Of a DNA stretch of 64,000 bases, positions 1-8,134 are shown in pieces. The position numbers were made by a program, and so were the translations under genes. Below the pieces are notes generated by a model. It did not search any database, was not told where the DNA came from, and worked only from the letters and a program-made list of their open reading frames with translations. The first letter of the stretch is position 1. Each line of letters begins with the position of its first letter. Source of the DNA: an uncultured Clostridia bacterium (lineage in GTDB: Bacteria > Bacillota > Clostridia > Lachnospirales > Lachnospiraceae); assembly GCA_948467395.1 (NCBI GenBank), contig CAOKDX010000009.1, positions 1 through 64,000 of the forward strand, in the 5' to 3' direction.

Positions 1-450
1 GTTTCCTACTATGCACAGGGCGGCATCATGGACAGCCCGACGCTTTTCGGCATGGTAGGCGGGGAAGCCGGGCCGGAAGGAATTATTCCGCTTGATCCTT
101 TCTGGAACCAGCTTGACAGCGCAGTTTCGGCAGCAGTCGAAAATTTTGGCGGAGTATCACAGGCAAGGCAGGACGCGGACGCCCTTTCCGGGATGCATTC
201 GGCGGCCGGCGGCATGGATTCCAGGGCAAAGGAGCTTTACGGAGATATAGCGGGCAGCCACACGGAAAATATATCAAATGATAACAGCACTTCGGAAAAT
301 TCGCCGAGGCTTGTATTTTCGCCGCAGATAACGATCCAGGGCAACGCAAGCAAGGAAGATGTTCAGTCCGCGCTTTCGTGGTCACAGGAAGAATTTAACC
401 GGATGATGCAGGAATATAACTGGCAGAATGGCAGAACGGCCATGGCATAA
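1..450 (+). CDS. Phage tail tape measure protein, C-terminal fragment
   Basis: The frame is open from the first base, so only the last 149 codons of a longer gene are visible. The segment GGEAGPEGIIPLDPFW is the conserved C-terminal signature of tail tape measure proteins of Gram-positive phages, and tail genes follow directly. In the family this protein sets tail length and is threaded through the tail tube. An ATG at 28 exists but has no ribosome site and the homologous signature begins upstream of it, so it is not the real start. The tail end is polar and Asn/Gln rich with helical character. Confidence 0.85.
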   Translation, partial: VSYYAQGGIMDSPTLFGMVGGEAGPEGIIPLDPFWNQLDSAVSAAVENFGGVSQARQDADALSGMHSAAGGMDSRAKELYGDIAGSHTENISNDNSTSENSPRLVFSPQITIQGNASKEDVQSALSWSQEEFNRMMQEYNWQNGRTAMA

Positions 451-468
451 CAGGAAGGGGGCTGGTGT

Positions 469-678
469 ATGGACGAAAATAGAATGTATACCACGGTACA
501 GGGCGATATGTGGGATTATATCGCATGGAAATTTTACGGGGATGAAAAATATATCAGCCTTCTTTTTAATGGAAATCCGGATCTTTTGGAAATCAGCGTT
601 TTTTCGGCCGGAACAAAGGTTTATATCCCGGAGCTTCCGGAAGAATTTGACGAGGATATGCCGGAATGGAGAGTGTAA
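469..678 (+). CDS. Phage tail protein X (LysM-like)
   Basis: This 69-residue protein has the pattern of P2 gpX-type tail proteins: a short LysM-like fold opening with YTTVQGDMWDYIAWKFYG and closing with GTKVYIPELP. The family joins the tail tube completion region to the baseplate hub, although its exact job is not settled. An AGGAAGGGGG ribosome site precedes the ATG. It lies 18 bp after the tape measure stop and 3 bp before the next gene, as expected for a late structural operon. Order and length agree with P2-like tail modules. Confidence 0.85.
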   Translation: MDENRMYTTVQGDMWDYIAWKFYGDEKYISLLFNGNPDLLEISVFSAGTKVYIPELPEEFDEDMPEWRV

Positions 679-681
679 GGG

Positions 682-1944
682 ATGCAGGCTAGACAATCAT
701 ATGTTGTCGTGAAATATAACGGAAAAGACATTTCAAAGACAATAACGGATTATACAGAGGGATTCCAGTACACGGACAACGCTTCCGGGAAAGCTGACAC
801 TGTAAAATTAACGCTGAATGACCGGAGCGGGAAATGGTCGGGGAGCTGGATCCCCATTCAGGGGGATTATGTGGAAACCACGATCCGGCTGACGAATTGG
901 AGTTCTGAAGGGGATAACCGGAAATTTAATTGCGGATTTTTCCTTCTGGATGATATGGAGTTTTCGGGGCCGCCGTCCATTGCATCAATCGGCGGTATAT
1001 CAACGCCGATCAGTACGGATTTTAACGTCACGGAAAAATCAAAGACATGGAAAAAGACAACGGTAAAAGGCATCCTGAGTAAAATAGCGGCATCCGCCGG
1101 GGTCGGGCTTTACTTTTCCGGGCAGGATTACCCGGTTGATGAGCTGGAACAATCCGGGGAAACGGATCAATCCTTCGCATTCAAATTATGCAGTTCTTAC
1201 AATCTGGCAATGAAACTATACAACAAAAAGATTGTTGTTTTTGACCAGACGGATTATGAGAATAAAAAAGCAAGCCTTACCATCAAAAAAACGCAATGCG
1301 ACAACTGGCGTTTCAAAAAGAAAATGACAAAGGCCTATGACGGGGTATCAATCGAATACACAGATTCAAAGACGGAAAAAACGCTGAAATATAAATACAT
1401 GATGCGGAACGGAAGCCGGATCCTGAAACTGAATGAATCCGCTGAAAGTTTGCAGGATGCAGAAATCAAGGCAAAGGCCAAACTGTTAGAATTTAACCGA
1501 TCATGCCAGACGGCCACGCTGAAATTAAAAGGCGATACAAAATATATTGCAAGTAAATGTTGCAACCTTTCCGGATTCGGAAAGCTGGACGGGAAATATT
1601 ATATTGATACAGTCACGCACACCAAAAACCCGCGCGGCGGTTATAGTTGTTCCCTGGAAATGCACTTGTGTATTGTTGTAAAGGGTGTAACGGTTGCGAA
1701 AGTGGATTCCGGGAAAACCACAAAGACGGCTTCTGGTTCTTCCACGGGTGGAAAGACGTATACAATCGTTTCCGGCGATACGCTATGGAAAATCAGTACG
1801 AAATTTCTTGGAAACGGATCAAAGTATATGCAGATATACAACCCAAATTCCGGGGTAATAGAAGCGGCGGCAAAGTCGCACGGGAAATCTTCATCCAGTA
1901 ACGGACACTGGATTTATCCTGGAACTACATTGAATATACCATGA
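682..1944 (+). CDS. Baseplate hub protein, gpD-like, with C-terminal LysM domain
   Basis: This 420-residue protein fits the late control D / baseplate hub family, the central spike-holding hub of contractile tails. The N-terminal two thirds carry the hub-type beta-rich region (YNGKDISKTITDYTEGFQY near the start). From about residue 355 a LysM domain is visible, starting TYTIVSGDTLWKIS and ending GTTLNIP, which would bind glycan chains of peptidoglycan. A Ser/Thr/Gly-rich linker separates the two parts. It starts 3 bp after the gpX stop and is followed by the gpV-like spike gene, the usual order. Confidence 0.8.
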   Translation: MQARQSYVVVKYNGKDISKTITDYTEGFQYTDNASGKADTVKLTLNDRSGKWSGSWIPIQGDYVETTIRLTNWSSEGDNRKFNCGFFLLDDMEFSGPPSIASIGGISTPISTDFNVTEKSKTWKKTTVKGILSKIAASAGVGLYFSGQDYPVDELEQSGETDQSFAFKLCSSYNLAMKLYNKKIVVFDQTDYENKKASLTIKKTQCDNWRFKKKMTKAYDGVSIEYTDSKTEKTLKYKYMMRNGSRILKLNESAESLQDAEIKAKAKLLEFNRSCQTATLKLKGDTKYIASKCCNLSGFGKLDGKYYIDTVTHTKNPRGGYSCSLEMHLCIVVKGVTVAKVDSGKTTKTASGSSTGGKTYTIVSGDTLWKISTKFLGNGSKYMQIYNPNSGVIEAAAKSHGKSSSSNGHWIYPGTTLNIP

Positions 1945-1960
1945 TAAGGGGGGATATAAA

Positions 1961-2404
1961 TTGTCTGATACAATAAGGGCCGGCTTCATATCAGCCATAA
2001 ACTATGAGGAAGGCACGGCGCAGGTCGTTTACAAGGATCGGGACGAACAAGTTTCCCCTTATCTTCCTTTTTGGTCAAACGAATACAATATGCCGGACAT
2101 TGACACACTTGTTTATGTGGTGCATTTACAGAACGGCAGCACAAAGGGGATGATCCTGATCCCCCCATTCACAAACGAACATCCCCCCGTTGAGGGTAAA
2201 AAAGGGATCTGGCGGAAGGATTTTGGAGACGGTTCCTATTTGCGTTATGATTATGAAACGCTGCATCTTGACATTGTTACCCATTCCGTGAAAATCCAAC
2301 AACTGGAAATAGAGGGGGATCTGACCGTTGGCGGGGAAGTTGATATAACCGGGAATGTGCATATCAAAGGGCATCTTACCGTTGACGGCGGCATTTCAGG
2401 GTAA
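1961..2404 (+). CDS. Baseplate assembly protein V (tail spike)
   Basis: The 147-residue product matches the gpV family in position and pattern: an N-terminal OB-like domain (GFISAINYEEGTAQVVYKDR) and a C-terminal beta-helix built of short repeats (GDLTVGGEVDITGNVHIKGH), the typical membrane-piercing needle tip. The start is a TTG preceded by the strong ribosome site AAGGGGGG. The gene sits between the hub gene and the gpU-like gene, as in P2-like baseplates. The repeated G-x-hydrophobic-x pattern near the C-terminus supports a trimeric beta-helix; trimerisation is inferred from the family. Confidence 0.85.
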   Translation: MSDTIRAGFISAINYEEGTAQVVYKDRDEQVSPYLPFWSNEYNMPDIDTLVYVVHLQNGSTKGMILIPPFTNEHPPVEGKKGIWRKDFGDGSYLRYDYETLHLDIVTHSVKIQQLEIEGDLTVGGEVDITGNVHIKGHLTVDGGISG

Positions 2405-2419
2405 AGGGGGCGGCGCGGG

Positions 2420-2809
2420 ATGATAGGATATTTTGGGGATGTTATCTTTGAAACATCAAGCAAAAAGATTTGCACATTCAGCAATATGAAGCGGTCAATA
2501 TCTGCATCTTATTCCGATCACAAGCGGTATAAAAAGAAATCGCAACGGGAATTTGAGGGTCCGGAGAACCAGACCGTTTCTTTTGACATGAAATTTGTGG
2601 CCGGCCACGGTGTAAAGCCCTGGAGCATGGTTCATAAAATCACGCTTTATTGTGAAAAAGGCACAGTTTGCCCTTTTGTGGTCGGCGGCCACAAGATAGG
2701 CGGCGGTCAGTGGACGATTGACAGCATAGACGAAGATTATAAAACGGTATGGAATCGCGGTGAGCTTGTTTCCGTGGAAATTACGGTCAAGGCCACAGAA
2801 TACCACTAG
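2420..2809 (+). CDS. Phage tail protein U-like
   Basis: This 129-residue protein has the features of the P2 gpU tail-terminator family: the opening MIGYFGDVIFETSSKKICTF, the segment PENQTVSFDMKF and a closing run resembling EVSVEITVKATEYH. In P2 this protein forms the ring that caps the tail. Here it lies between the V-like and W-like genes, as in many Firmicute P2-like prophages. A GGGGGCGG ribosome site stands before the ATG. The family assignment is by pattern, not by search. Confidence 0.7.
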   Translation: MIGYFGDVIFETSSKKICTFSNMKRSISASYSDHKRYKKKSQREFEGPENQTVSFDMKFVAGHGVKPWSMVHKITLYCEKGTVCPFVVGGHKIGGGQWTIDSIDEDYKTVWNRGELVSVEITVKATEYH

Positions 2810-2822
2810 AGGGGGCGGATTT

Positions 2823-3137
2823 ATGATTGTTATAGACGGGGTTCAGATTGTCATAAATGGAGTATATGAGCGGGAACTTCGCAATGACATATTGAATAAA
2901 TGCGAGTTCCTTTTGTCGGTGTTTAAAGGCACGGTTCCCATGAACCGGGATATAGGAATAGATCCGGGGATTGTTTCACAGCCGCTTTATATAGCGCAGC
3001 AGATGTATACCATGAGCGCAATAGAAACGATAGAAAAATATGAAACGCGGGCAATCGTGGAAGAAGTGCAGTTTGAAACAACGCCGGGAGCCGGAAATAT
3101 GATCCCGAAAGTGAGGTTGATATATAATGGCGAATGA
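2823..3137 (+). CDS. Baseplate protein W / gp25-like
   Basis: I place the start at the ATG at 2823 because GAGGGGGCGG lies just upstream; longer in-frame starts overlap the preceding gene and lack a ribosome site. The 104-residue product has the gp25/W-like pattern (NKCEFLLSVFKGTVPMNRDIGIDP, paraphrased as an LxxxxGtxPmnrdyGid motif) found in wedge proteins of contractile tails and type VI secretion baseplates. It overlaps the next gene by 11 bp, which suggests translational coupling. It would form part of the baseplate wedge together with the gpJ-like protein. Confidence 0.8.
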   Translation: MIVIDGVQIVINGVYERELRNDILNKCEFLLSVFKGTVPMNRDIGIDPGIVSQPLYIAQQMYTMSAIETIEKYETRAIVEEVQFETTPGAGNMIPKVRLIYNGE

Positions 3138-4284
3138 TATACAGAAACTTTATAACTTGCCGGAAATTTCTTTTATCGAGGGTATCACTTATGAGGGAAT
3201 CTTAAATGAAATGGTGGCGGACTATGAAGCGAAATACGAAGAGGATACAAAAAGGAAAATCCGATTAAGGCCCGGAGATAAAGAACATATTCATTTAAGG
3301 GTGCTGGCCGGTCAGTATTACCAGATGTACAGACAGCTAGACTATGCCGCAAAAATGAACTTGCTGAAGTATTCAAAGGGGGATTTTTTAAAGCACTTGG
3401 GAGCGTTCAAAAAAACATTCATCCAGGAGCCGAGGGCGGCAGTTGTAAAAGTGCGCTTCACGCTTTCGGAGGCCCGGAAAGATGTTATATACATACCAGA
3501 GGGAACGCGGGTAACGGCTGGGGATGGTGTATATTTTGCAACGGATGATTATGCCGAGGTTGCCGCCGGGGAAACCTATGCAGATGTTACTTGCACTTGC
3601 GAAACAACCGGGGATATAGGAAACGAATATCAGCCCGGAACACTCGAAATAATCGTGGATCCCGTGCCATATGTGAAAAGCGTTACAAATATCACGAAAT
3701 CGGAAGGGGGTTCCGGCGAGGAATCGGAAGAGAGTTTCCGGGAGCGGATTTTTCTGGCGTCTTCATCCTATTCCGTGGCCGGCCCGGCTGATGCTTACGA
3801 ATATTGGGTTAAACAGTACAACAGCGCAGCGATTGAGGATGTAAAGATTTATGAGCCGGTGGAAGCGGTGGTTGATATACGGATCCTTTTGCAAGGCGGT
3901 GTTCTTCCTAGTGAAACATTTTGTTCCGGTTGCCTGCAATATCTGAAGGATAATCCGATTATCCCGTTGACAGATAACAACTATGTATTGCCGCCGGATG
4001 TTGTAAATTATGACCTAAAAGCCACTTACTATATATCCAGGTCGGATATAAACAATGTGAAATCAATCCAGGATTCCATAGAATCAGCGAAAGACACATA
4101 TCTGAACTGGCAGCGGACAAAGATCGGGCGCGATCTGAATCCAGATGCGCTGATTGAGTTCGTCCGGGCGGCCGGCGGGAAAAGGTGCGTCATAGAATCC
4201 CCTGTTTTCACGGTGATCCCAGAAACATCCGTTGCACAGGAAGTAAATGTTGAATTTGTCTATGGGGGAATCGAGGATGATTAA
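3127..4284 (+). CDS. Baseplate J-like protein
   Basis: The 385-residue protein fits the baseplate_J/gp47 family, which forms the wedge of contractile tails. Supporting segments are FIPEGTRVTAGDGVYFAT-like (IPEGTRVTAGDGVYFATD) in the N-terminal third, the GSGEESEESFRERI motif near the middle and AGPADAYEYWVKQYN after it; these are conserved across J-like proteins. The gene overlaps the W-like gene upstream by 11 bp and the I-like gene downstream by 8 bp, so the three wedge genes are translationally coupled. Confidence 0.9.
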   Translation: MANDIQKLYNLPEISFIEGITYEGILNEMVADYEAKYEEDTKRKIRLRPGDKEHIHLRVLAGQYYQMYRQLDYAAKMNLLKYSKGDFLKHLGAFKKTFIQEPRAAVVKVRFTLSEARKDVIYIPEGTRVTAGDGVYFATDDYAEVAAGETYADVTCTCETTGDIGNEYQPGTLEIIVDPVPYVKSVTNITKSEGGSGEESEESFRERIFLASSSYSVAGPADAYEYWVKQYNSAAIEDVKIYEPVEAVVDIRILLQGGVLPSETFCSGCLQYLKDNPIIPLTDNNYVLPPDVVNYDLKATYYISRSDINNVKSIQDSIESAKDTYLNWQRTKIGRDLNPDALIEFVRAAGGKRCVIESPVFTVIPETSVAQEVNVEFVYGGIEDD

Positions 4285-5599
4285 ACTATCAGATTACAGG
4301 ACGCAGAACGCCCTTCCGGCCGAAATGAAAACGCCGGAGCGGATCGCCCTTTCCTATGCTTTCGACAGGCAGAAAAAGAAATACATAAACCGGATGCGGC
4401 GGGCCTATATATGGGCTGACCTGGAAAGCGTGGACGATAACAAGCTGGACTTCCTGGCGGTGGAATGCCGCGTTCTTTTTTACAGTTCGGATCTTGTACC
4501 GGATGTAAAAAGGCAGTTGATCAGAAACTCAATTTACTGGTATATGAAATTAGGGACGCGCCAGGTCATGGAAGAAATGGTGGATATAGTTTTCGGCAAC
4601 GAAAATACATCCGTTGAGGAATGGTATACATACGCCGGGGAACCTTTCCATTTCCGGATTGCGGTCGGAACGGTCGTGACGCAGACTTCCATAAAAGATT
4701 TTTTGCGGTATCTGAACCGCATTAAGAACGCACGGTCAAGATTTGACTATATGGTTTTCCAGAATGGGATCACGCTGACTATTTACCAGGTATCAGAATA
4801 CCAGAATTTTATATACACTTTTTGCGGTGAATATGAATGCGGGGTGTACCCAAATACAGAAATCGGGCTGCAACCGCACGAAATCACATTGACGCTTGAA
4901 GGGGATGAAGAAACCGGGCGCACGGCATACGACGAAGCCGGAACAAAACCGGATATAGCGGTCGGCGCGGCTTTCGTGGAAAATGCGCTGGAAATCCAGC
5001 CGGAAAGCATGGAAAACGGCGTTGCTTACCCGACAGGCGCAGAAACCGAAAGCGGCACATATCCGGATCCGGCGGCGGCGCTCATACCGGCGGCGGCAGA
5101 TCTTACCGTGCATCCGGAAGGCGCAGAAAACAATTTCCCATATCCGGAAAACGAGGAATCCGGGGTATATCCGGATGTTATGACGGCGCTGCATCCGTCC
5201 GGATCGGAAATATCCATAGACGGGGAAACGGCATCCGGGGAAACAGAATACGTCCATTCTGGCACGTTTCCGGACGTTTCCAGAGGGTTTTCGGTTGCCG
5301 GTGCGGAAATATCCGCACAGGGAGAAACGAGCGCAGGAAACGGCTTGTATGAGGTCACAGGCACATATCCGGATCCGGCGGTCGGAACAAAATTCACTGA
5401 AGTTCAGGTCGGGCTTGATGGAGAGTCCGCAGAGGATGAAATAAATTATCCCGCGGATGCTGAATCCGAGAGCGGTTCCGTTCCGGTTCCGACGGCCATC
5501 CTTGCGGCGGCAGAAAGCGGCGTTTCCGTTTCCGCAGACGGCGCCGGCCTTGACTTATATTATAGCACTGACGCGGACAAAGAAACCGCGGAGGAATGA
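4277..5599 (+). CDS. Phage tail protein I with long repeated C-terminal extension
   Basis: The start at 4277 is chosen because GGGGGA and GAGG lie just upstream; it overlaps the J-like gene by 8 bp. Residues 1 to about 180 match P2 gpI-type tail proteins, which close the baseplate wedge and carry the fibre (MIKLSDYRTQNALP, then RRAYIWADLESVDDNKLDFL and GTRQVMEEMVDIVFG). The family is usually about 180-220 residues, so the 440-residue length is unusual. The extra half consists of seven imperfect repeats of about 35 residues, acidic and rich in Gly, Pro and Tyr. The extension may be a stalk or fibre attachment point; that is inference. Confidence 0.8.
   Translation: MIKLSDYRTQNALPAEMKTPERIALSYAFDRQKKKYINRMRRAYIWADLESVDDNKLDFLAVECRVLFYSSDLVPDVKRQLIRNSIYWYMKLGTRQVMEEMVDIVFGNENTSVEEWYTYAGEPFHFRIAVGTVVTQTSIKDFLRYLNRIKNARSRFDYMVFQNGITLTIYQVSEYQNFIYTFCGEYECGVYPNTEIGLQPHEITLTLEGDEETGRTAYDEAGTKPDIAVGAAFVENALEIQPESMENGVAYPTGAETESGTYPDPAAALIPAAADLTVHPEGAENNFPYPENEESGVYPDVMTALHPSGSEISIDGETASGETEYVHSGTFPDVSRGFSVAGAEISAQGETSAGNGLYEVTGTYPDPAVGTKFTEVQVGLDGESAEDEINYPADAESESGSVPVPTAILAAAESGVSVSADGAGLDLYYSTDADKETAEE
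4835..5572 (+). repeat. Seven imperfect ~35-codon repeats in the gpI-like gene
   Basis: The encoded repeats follow a loose consensus ESGtYPDpavgl-p--a-isi-gE-a-gen-YP. Clear examples are ECGVYPNTEIGLQP, ESGTYPDPAAALIP, ESGVYPDVMTALHP, SGTFPDVSRGFSV and TGTYPDPAVGTKF. Each unit holds one Tyr/Phe-Pro-Asp turn followed by an alternating hydrophobic stretch, as in small beta-sandwich or stalk repeats. The DNA is diverged between units, so the duplication is old or under diversifying selection. Confidence 0.75.
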
Positions 5600-5615
5600 A
5601 AGGAGATTTCAGACT

Positions 5616-5951
5616 ATGGCAGCAGAAGCAAGCTATATTCCACTGACCGAAGAAGCACTGGATGATTTCAAAGAGTATATCAAACATTGCGTTGCTTATG
5701 CGGAATACCGATCCGGGGATACCTGGACAAAAATACCCATTTACAAAGTTGAAACGCTTCCGGATGGGCGGGTTGCTATTTTCGTTCTGTTTGACCACGA
5801 AGCGCCGGATCAGATTACCGGGATCCGCTTTTATCATAAGGCGGGATTTTTGTGGGCCGGCGGCAATGAGAATTTAAACAAGGCGGAGTTTGACGAAGGG
5901 ATCCTTTACCGTTATACGCTGAAACTTGTCCAGTCGTCGGGCAAAAGCTAA
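5616..5951 (+). CDS. Unknown tail-tip protein
   Basis: The ATG at 5616 follows an AAAGGAG ribosome site and gives 111 residues; upstream in-frame starts overlap the gpI-like gene without such a site. I do not recognise a family. The protein is mixed alpha/beta with a central stretch resembling a small beta-sandwich (KIPIYKVETLPDGRVAIFVLF). Its place between the gpI-like protein and the DGR target gene suggests a fibre, chaperone or collar component. No signal peptide or membrane segment is visible. Confidence 0.6.
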   Translation: MAAEASYIPLTEEALDDFKEYIKHCVAYAEYRSGDTWTKIPIYKVETLPDGRVAIFVLFDHEAPDQITGIRFYHKAGFLWAGGNENLNKAEFDEGILYRYTLKLVQSSGKS

Positions 5952-5970
5952 AGAAAGGCAGGTGTGAAAA

Positions 5971-6462
5971 ATGTATATTCCGGTATTTTGGAAAGACAGG
6001 ATTGTTCAATATCCGCGGCGTTTCACTCATGAAAGCCTGGGAAATGGGCTTTATGATGTAAAACCGGCGCCGGGTGAGATTGAGCAGAGAGGAACGCCGC
6101 AGAGTTCAACGAATTTTGGCAATATGGACTTCGGCGTCCTGGAAAATGCGCTGATGGCATCTTTTATGGCCATGAACCTTCGGCTGACGCAGGAATCCGT
6201 GGACGATATGCGGGGGCAGGTCATAACGGTGGAACTTAAAAACACGCTGAAATTCCCCGCCACAAATGCGGAAAAGACAATCACGCTTCCGCAGATGGTA
6301 AACAATACGGATTACAGCGTGGAAGCGGAGATTGTTTCCGCAGATGGCCCCGTGGAGCGTGTGGAAACATACGGAAAGGCTTTAAATGCCTTTAAAGTCT
6401 GCTATTCCGGCAGCGCGCGCAATGTGGCGTTAAAACTTCATGTGACAGGGGGGCTTTACTGA
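5971..6462 (+). CDS. Unknown structural protein upstream of the DGR target gene
   Basis: The ATG follows a GAAAGGCAGG ribosome site. The 163-residue product opens with MYIPVFWKDRIVQYPRRF and later has a beta-rich half with the pattern of an adhesion or fibre-linking domain. It starts 20 bp after the preceding gene, and its stop codon overlaps the next start by one base. I do not recognise the family. Position suggests a component connecting the baseplate with the variable receptor-binding protein; this is inference from context only. Confidence 0.6.
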   Translation: MYIPVFWKDRIVQYPRRFTHESLGNGLYDVKPAPGEIEQRGTPQSSTNFGNMDFGVLENALMASFMAMNLRLTQESVDDMRGQVITVELKNTLKFPATNAEKTITLPQMVNNTDYSVEAEIVSADGPVERVETYGKALNAFKVCYSGSARNVALKLHVTGGLY

Positions 6463-6635
6463 TGGCGGCGAATGTGATCATAAAATCAGACGATCGCCGC
6501 CGGCAGGAAGCGGCGATTCTTAGACAGTTTGGCGGCGGTTCCCGTAAAAATTCCCCCCGCGAGAACCGGGAGTATGCGGAAGAAATCAATGCCAGGATGA
6601 ACGAGGTTAAAAGAGAGGTAGGGATCAGAATATGA
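6462..6635 (+). CDS. Small basic protein, unknown
   Basis: This 57-residue ORF begins with an ATG that shares its A with the TGA of the previous gene and ends in an ATGA overlap with the next gene, so it is translationally coupled on both sides. The product (MAANVIIKSDDRRRQEAAIL at its start) is highly charged, with Arg-rich helices and a Gly-rich turn in the middle, and could be a helical linker or chaperone. The two tight couplings and the shared base composition are the main evidence that it is real. Confidence 0.6.
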   Translation: MAANVIIKSDDRRRQEAAILRQFGGGSRKNSPRENREYAEEINARMNEVKREVGIRI

Positions 6636-7003
6636 AAATTATCGAAGCGAACGAGGGGCCGAAAATTTCCCATGTTGTTACGGGAAACTGGTTGAACCTT
6701 GGGGATCAGATCATGTTAAATCTGGCAACTATGGAATCCGAAAAGCCGGAACATAGGGATATATGCGCGGATGCTTTTGGAAAGCTGCATACAGGCGAAG
6801 GGCTTTACTATGTGGCGCAGATCGACATTCCGGCCAGAGGGTTCACGGAAAAAGAAGTTGAAAATCCGGACTATGATGCAGAAATTGAGGACGGATCCGG
6901 CATGAGTGGGAAAAGCCCGGTTATCATCCAGAGGGAGCCGATCCCGTTCTCTATGGACAATGTAACGCTGACGCTTTACGCATTAAAAGAGGGGGTGTTT
7001 TAA
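6632..7003 (+). CDS. Unknown protein coupled to the DGR target gene
   Basis: The ATG at 6632 overlaps the preceding stop codon (ATGA) and has AGAGAGGTAGGG just upstream. The 123-residue product has a beta-rich N-terminal part containing IEANEGPKISHVVTGNW and a long acidic linker before a final beta segment. I do not recognise it. Its stop codon abuts the TTG start of the DGR variable protein, so the two products are made together; an obvious but unproven idea is that it supports folding or attachment of the variable protein. Confidence 0.65.
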   Translation: MKIIEANEGPKISHVVTGNWLNLGDQIMLNLATMESEKPEHRDICADAFGKLHTGEGLYYVAQIDIPARGFTEKEVENPDYDAEIEDGSGMSGKSPVIIQREPIPFSMDNVTLTLYALKEGVF

Positions 7004-8050
7004 TTGAAAGCCTATAATTTTGACAGCTTGAAATTTGCAACGGAAGGACTGACCGGGTTCGGGTGTACCGTCATCCAGGATGATATAAACCTTCCATCTT
7101 TCATGATTCCAATTAACAAGCGGACAAATGCACAGCTTTTCACGGGTGGATCTGAAAAGACGCATTCCGCTTTTCTTGTGGATGATGTGGAATATAAACG
7201 CTTTTTTGCCAGCAAGTTTATAAACTGCATCATTAACGGAAGGGCGTATTCATGGCCCGGAATGGATCCGGCAGCAGTTATCAATTTTGATGATTCCATG
7301 GCGGCCTGCAACGCAAAGGGCGCAGGCTGGCATATGCTTTCTATCCCGGAAAGGGCGGTTATTAACCACTTGATCCATAAGTCCAGTTTTGAGCCGCACG
7401 GAAATACGCAGTACGGAAAAAATCACACATACACATATGAGGCCGGAGAGCAGACCGCAGACGAGGGCGACGGAAGCGGCGGCAGAAGGACAACCAGGAC
7501 AGCAACCGGATCCGGGCCGGCCACATGGTTTTCAGACGGCACAAGGGAAGGGATCGCCGATTGGGTCGGCAATGTCTGGAAATGGTGTTCCGGTATGCGC
7601 GTTGTGGATGGCAAAATCCAGATCATGAACCAGAATATGCCCGCAAAACAGGTATCTCATGCGGCGGTTAGCACGTACTGGAAAGAAATTCTTCCTTCCG
7701 GCGCCCTGGTGGATCCCGGTGCATCCGGAACGCTTGCCTATACGGCGGATTTCAAGGTCGGAACCGCAACCGGCGCGGCAGTCGCTAAACACATGGGGAA
7801 TTTTGCAAACATGGGCGCAGTAACCGGGCTTACAATTCCGGAAATCCTCTTTGAATTGTGCCTTGCGCCGAAAACTGGGGAAAACTATACCGGCGGCTTC
7901 TGGCTGAACAATGAAGGGGAACGCTTGCCGCTCGTTGGTGGCGGTTCCAACAGCACTTCCGGCGCTGGTTCGTCCGCGCTGAGCGTCGACGATCCCCGGT
8001 CGTACGTGAGCGCGGGCCTTGGCTTCTTTTCCGCTTTCCTTGAGTTGTGA
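7004..8050 (+). CDS. DGR variable (target) protein, C-type-lectin/formylglycine-enzyme-like fold
   Basis: This 348-residue protein starts at a TTG that directly follows the upstream TAA, with AGAGGGGGTG as ribosome site. The central region (MLSIPERAVINHLIH, then GIADWVGNVWKWCSGM) has the pattern of the formylglycine-generating-enzyme type of C-type lectin fold used by DGR receptor-binding proteins. The last 40 residues, about 307-346, are encoded by the variable repeat. Fourteen codons there differ from the template, among them six of the template's Asn codons now reading Ser, Gly, Asp or Tyr. It is likely the phage tail receptor-binding protein whose surface is diversified; the ligand is unknown. 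Confidence 0.9.
   Translation: MKAYNFDSLKFATEGLTGFGCTVIQDDINLPSFMIPINKRTNAQLFTGGSEKTHSAFLVDDVEYKRFFASKFINCIINGRAYSWPGMDPAAVINFDDSMAACNAKGAGWHMLSIPERAVINHLIHKSSFEPHGNTQYGKNHTYTYEAGEQTADEGDGSGGRRTTRTATGSGPATWFSDGTREGIADWVGNVWKWCSGMRVVDGKIQIMNQNMPAKQVSHAAVSTYWKEILPSGALVDPGASGTLAYTADFKVGTATGAAVAKHMGNFANMGAVTGLTIPEILFELCLAPKTGENYTGGFWLNNEGERLPLVGGGSNSTSGAGSSALSVDDPRSYVSAGLGFFSAFLEL
7921..8040 (+). repeat. DGR variable repeat (VR)
   Basis: This 120-bp segment aligns without gaps to the template repeat at 8585-8704 (offset 664). 104 positions are identical and 16 differ. All 16 differences are at template adenines: 11 A-to-G, 3 A-to-C and 2 A-to-T; the 94 non-adenine positions are all conserved. 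Examples are 7931, 7943, 7947, 7961-7962, 8003, 8015-8016 and 8037. The block 8021-8036 is unchanged and would serve as the initiation of mutagenic homology. It ends 7 bp before the stop codon. Confidence 0.97.
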
Positions 8051-8078
8051 TCTGCAATCTGAATACGGTGTTCTGTTT

Positions 8079-8098
8079 GGGGCTACGGTAGTAGCTCC
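8079..8098 (+). other. Hairpin with GGTA tetraloop downstream of the VR
   Basis: GGGGCTAC (8079-8086) can pair with GTAGCTCC (8091-8098) to give an 8-bp stem with one G-T pair, closed by the loop GGTA. In the Bordetella phage DGR a short GC-rich hairpin with a GRNA loop just downstream of the VR promotes retrohoming, and this loop fits GRNA. The spacing from the VR end, about 38 bp, is longer than in that phage. The T-rich tract that follows means it could instead, or also, act as a terminator. Confidence 0.55.
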
Positions 8099-8134
8099 TT
8101 TATTTTGGCGGGAAAGGGAAAAAGTAAAAATATT

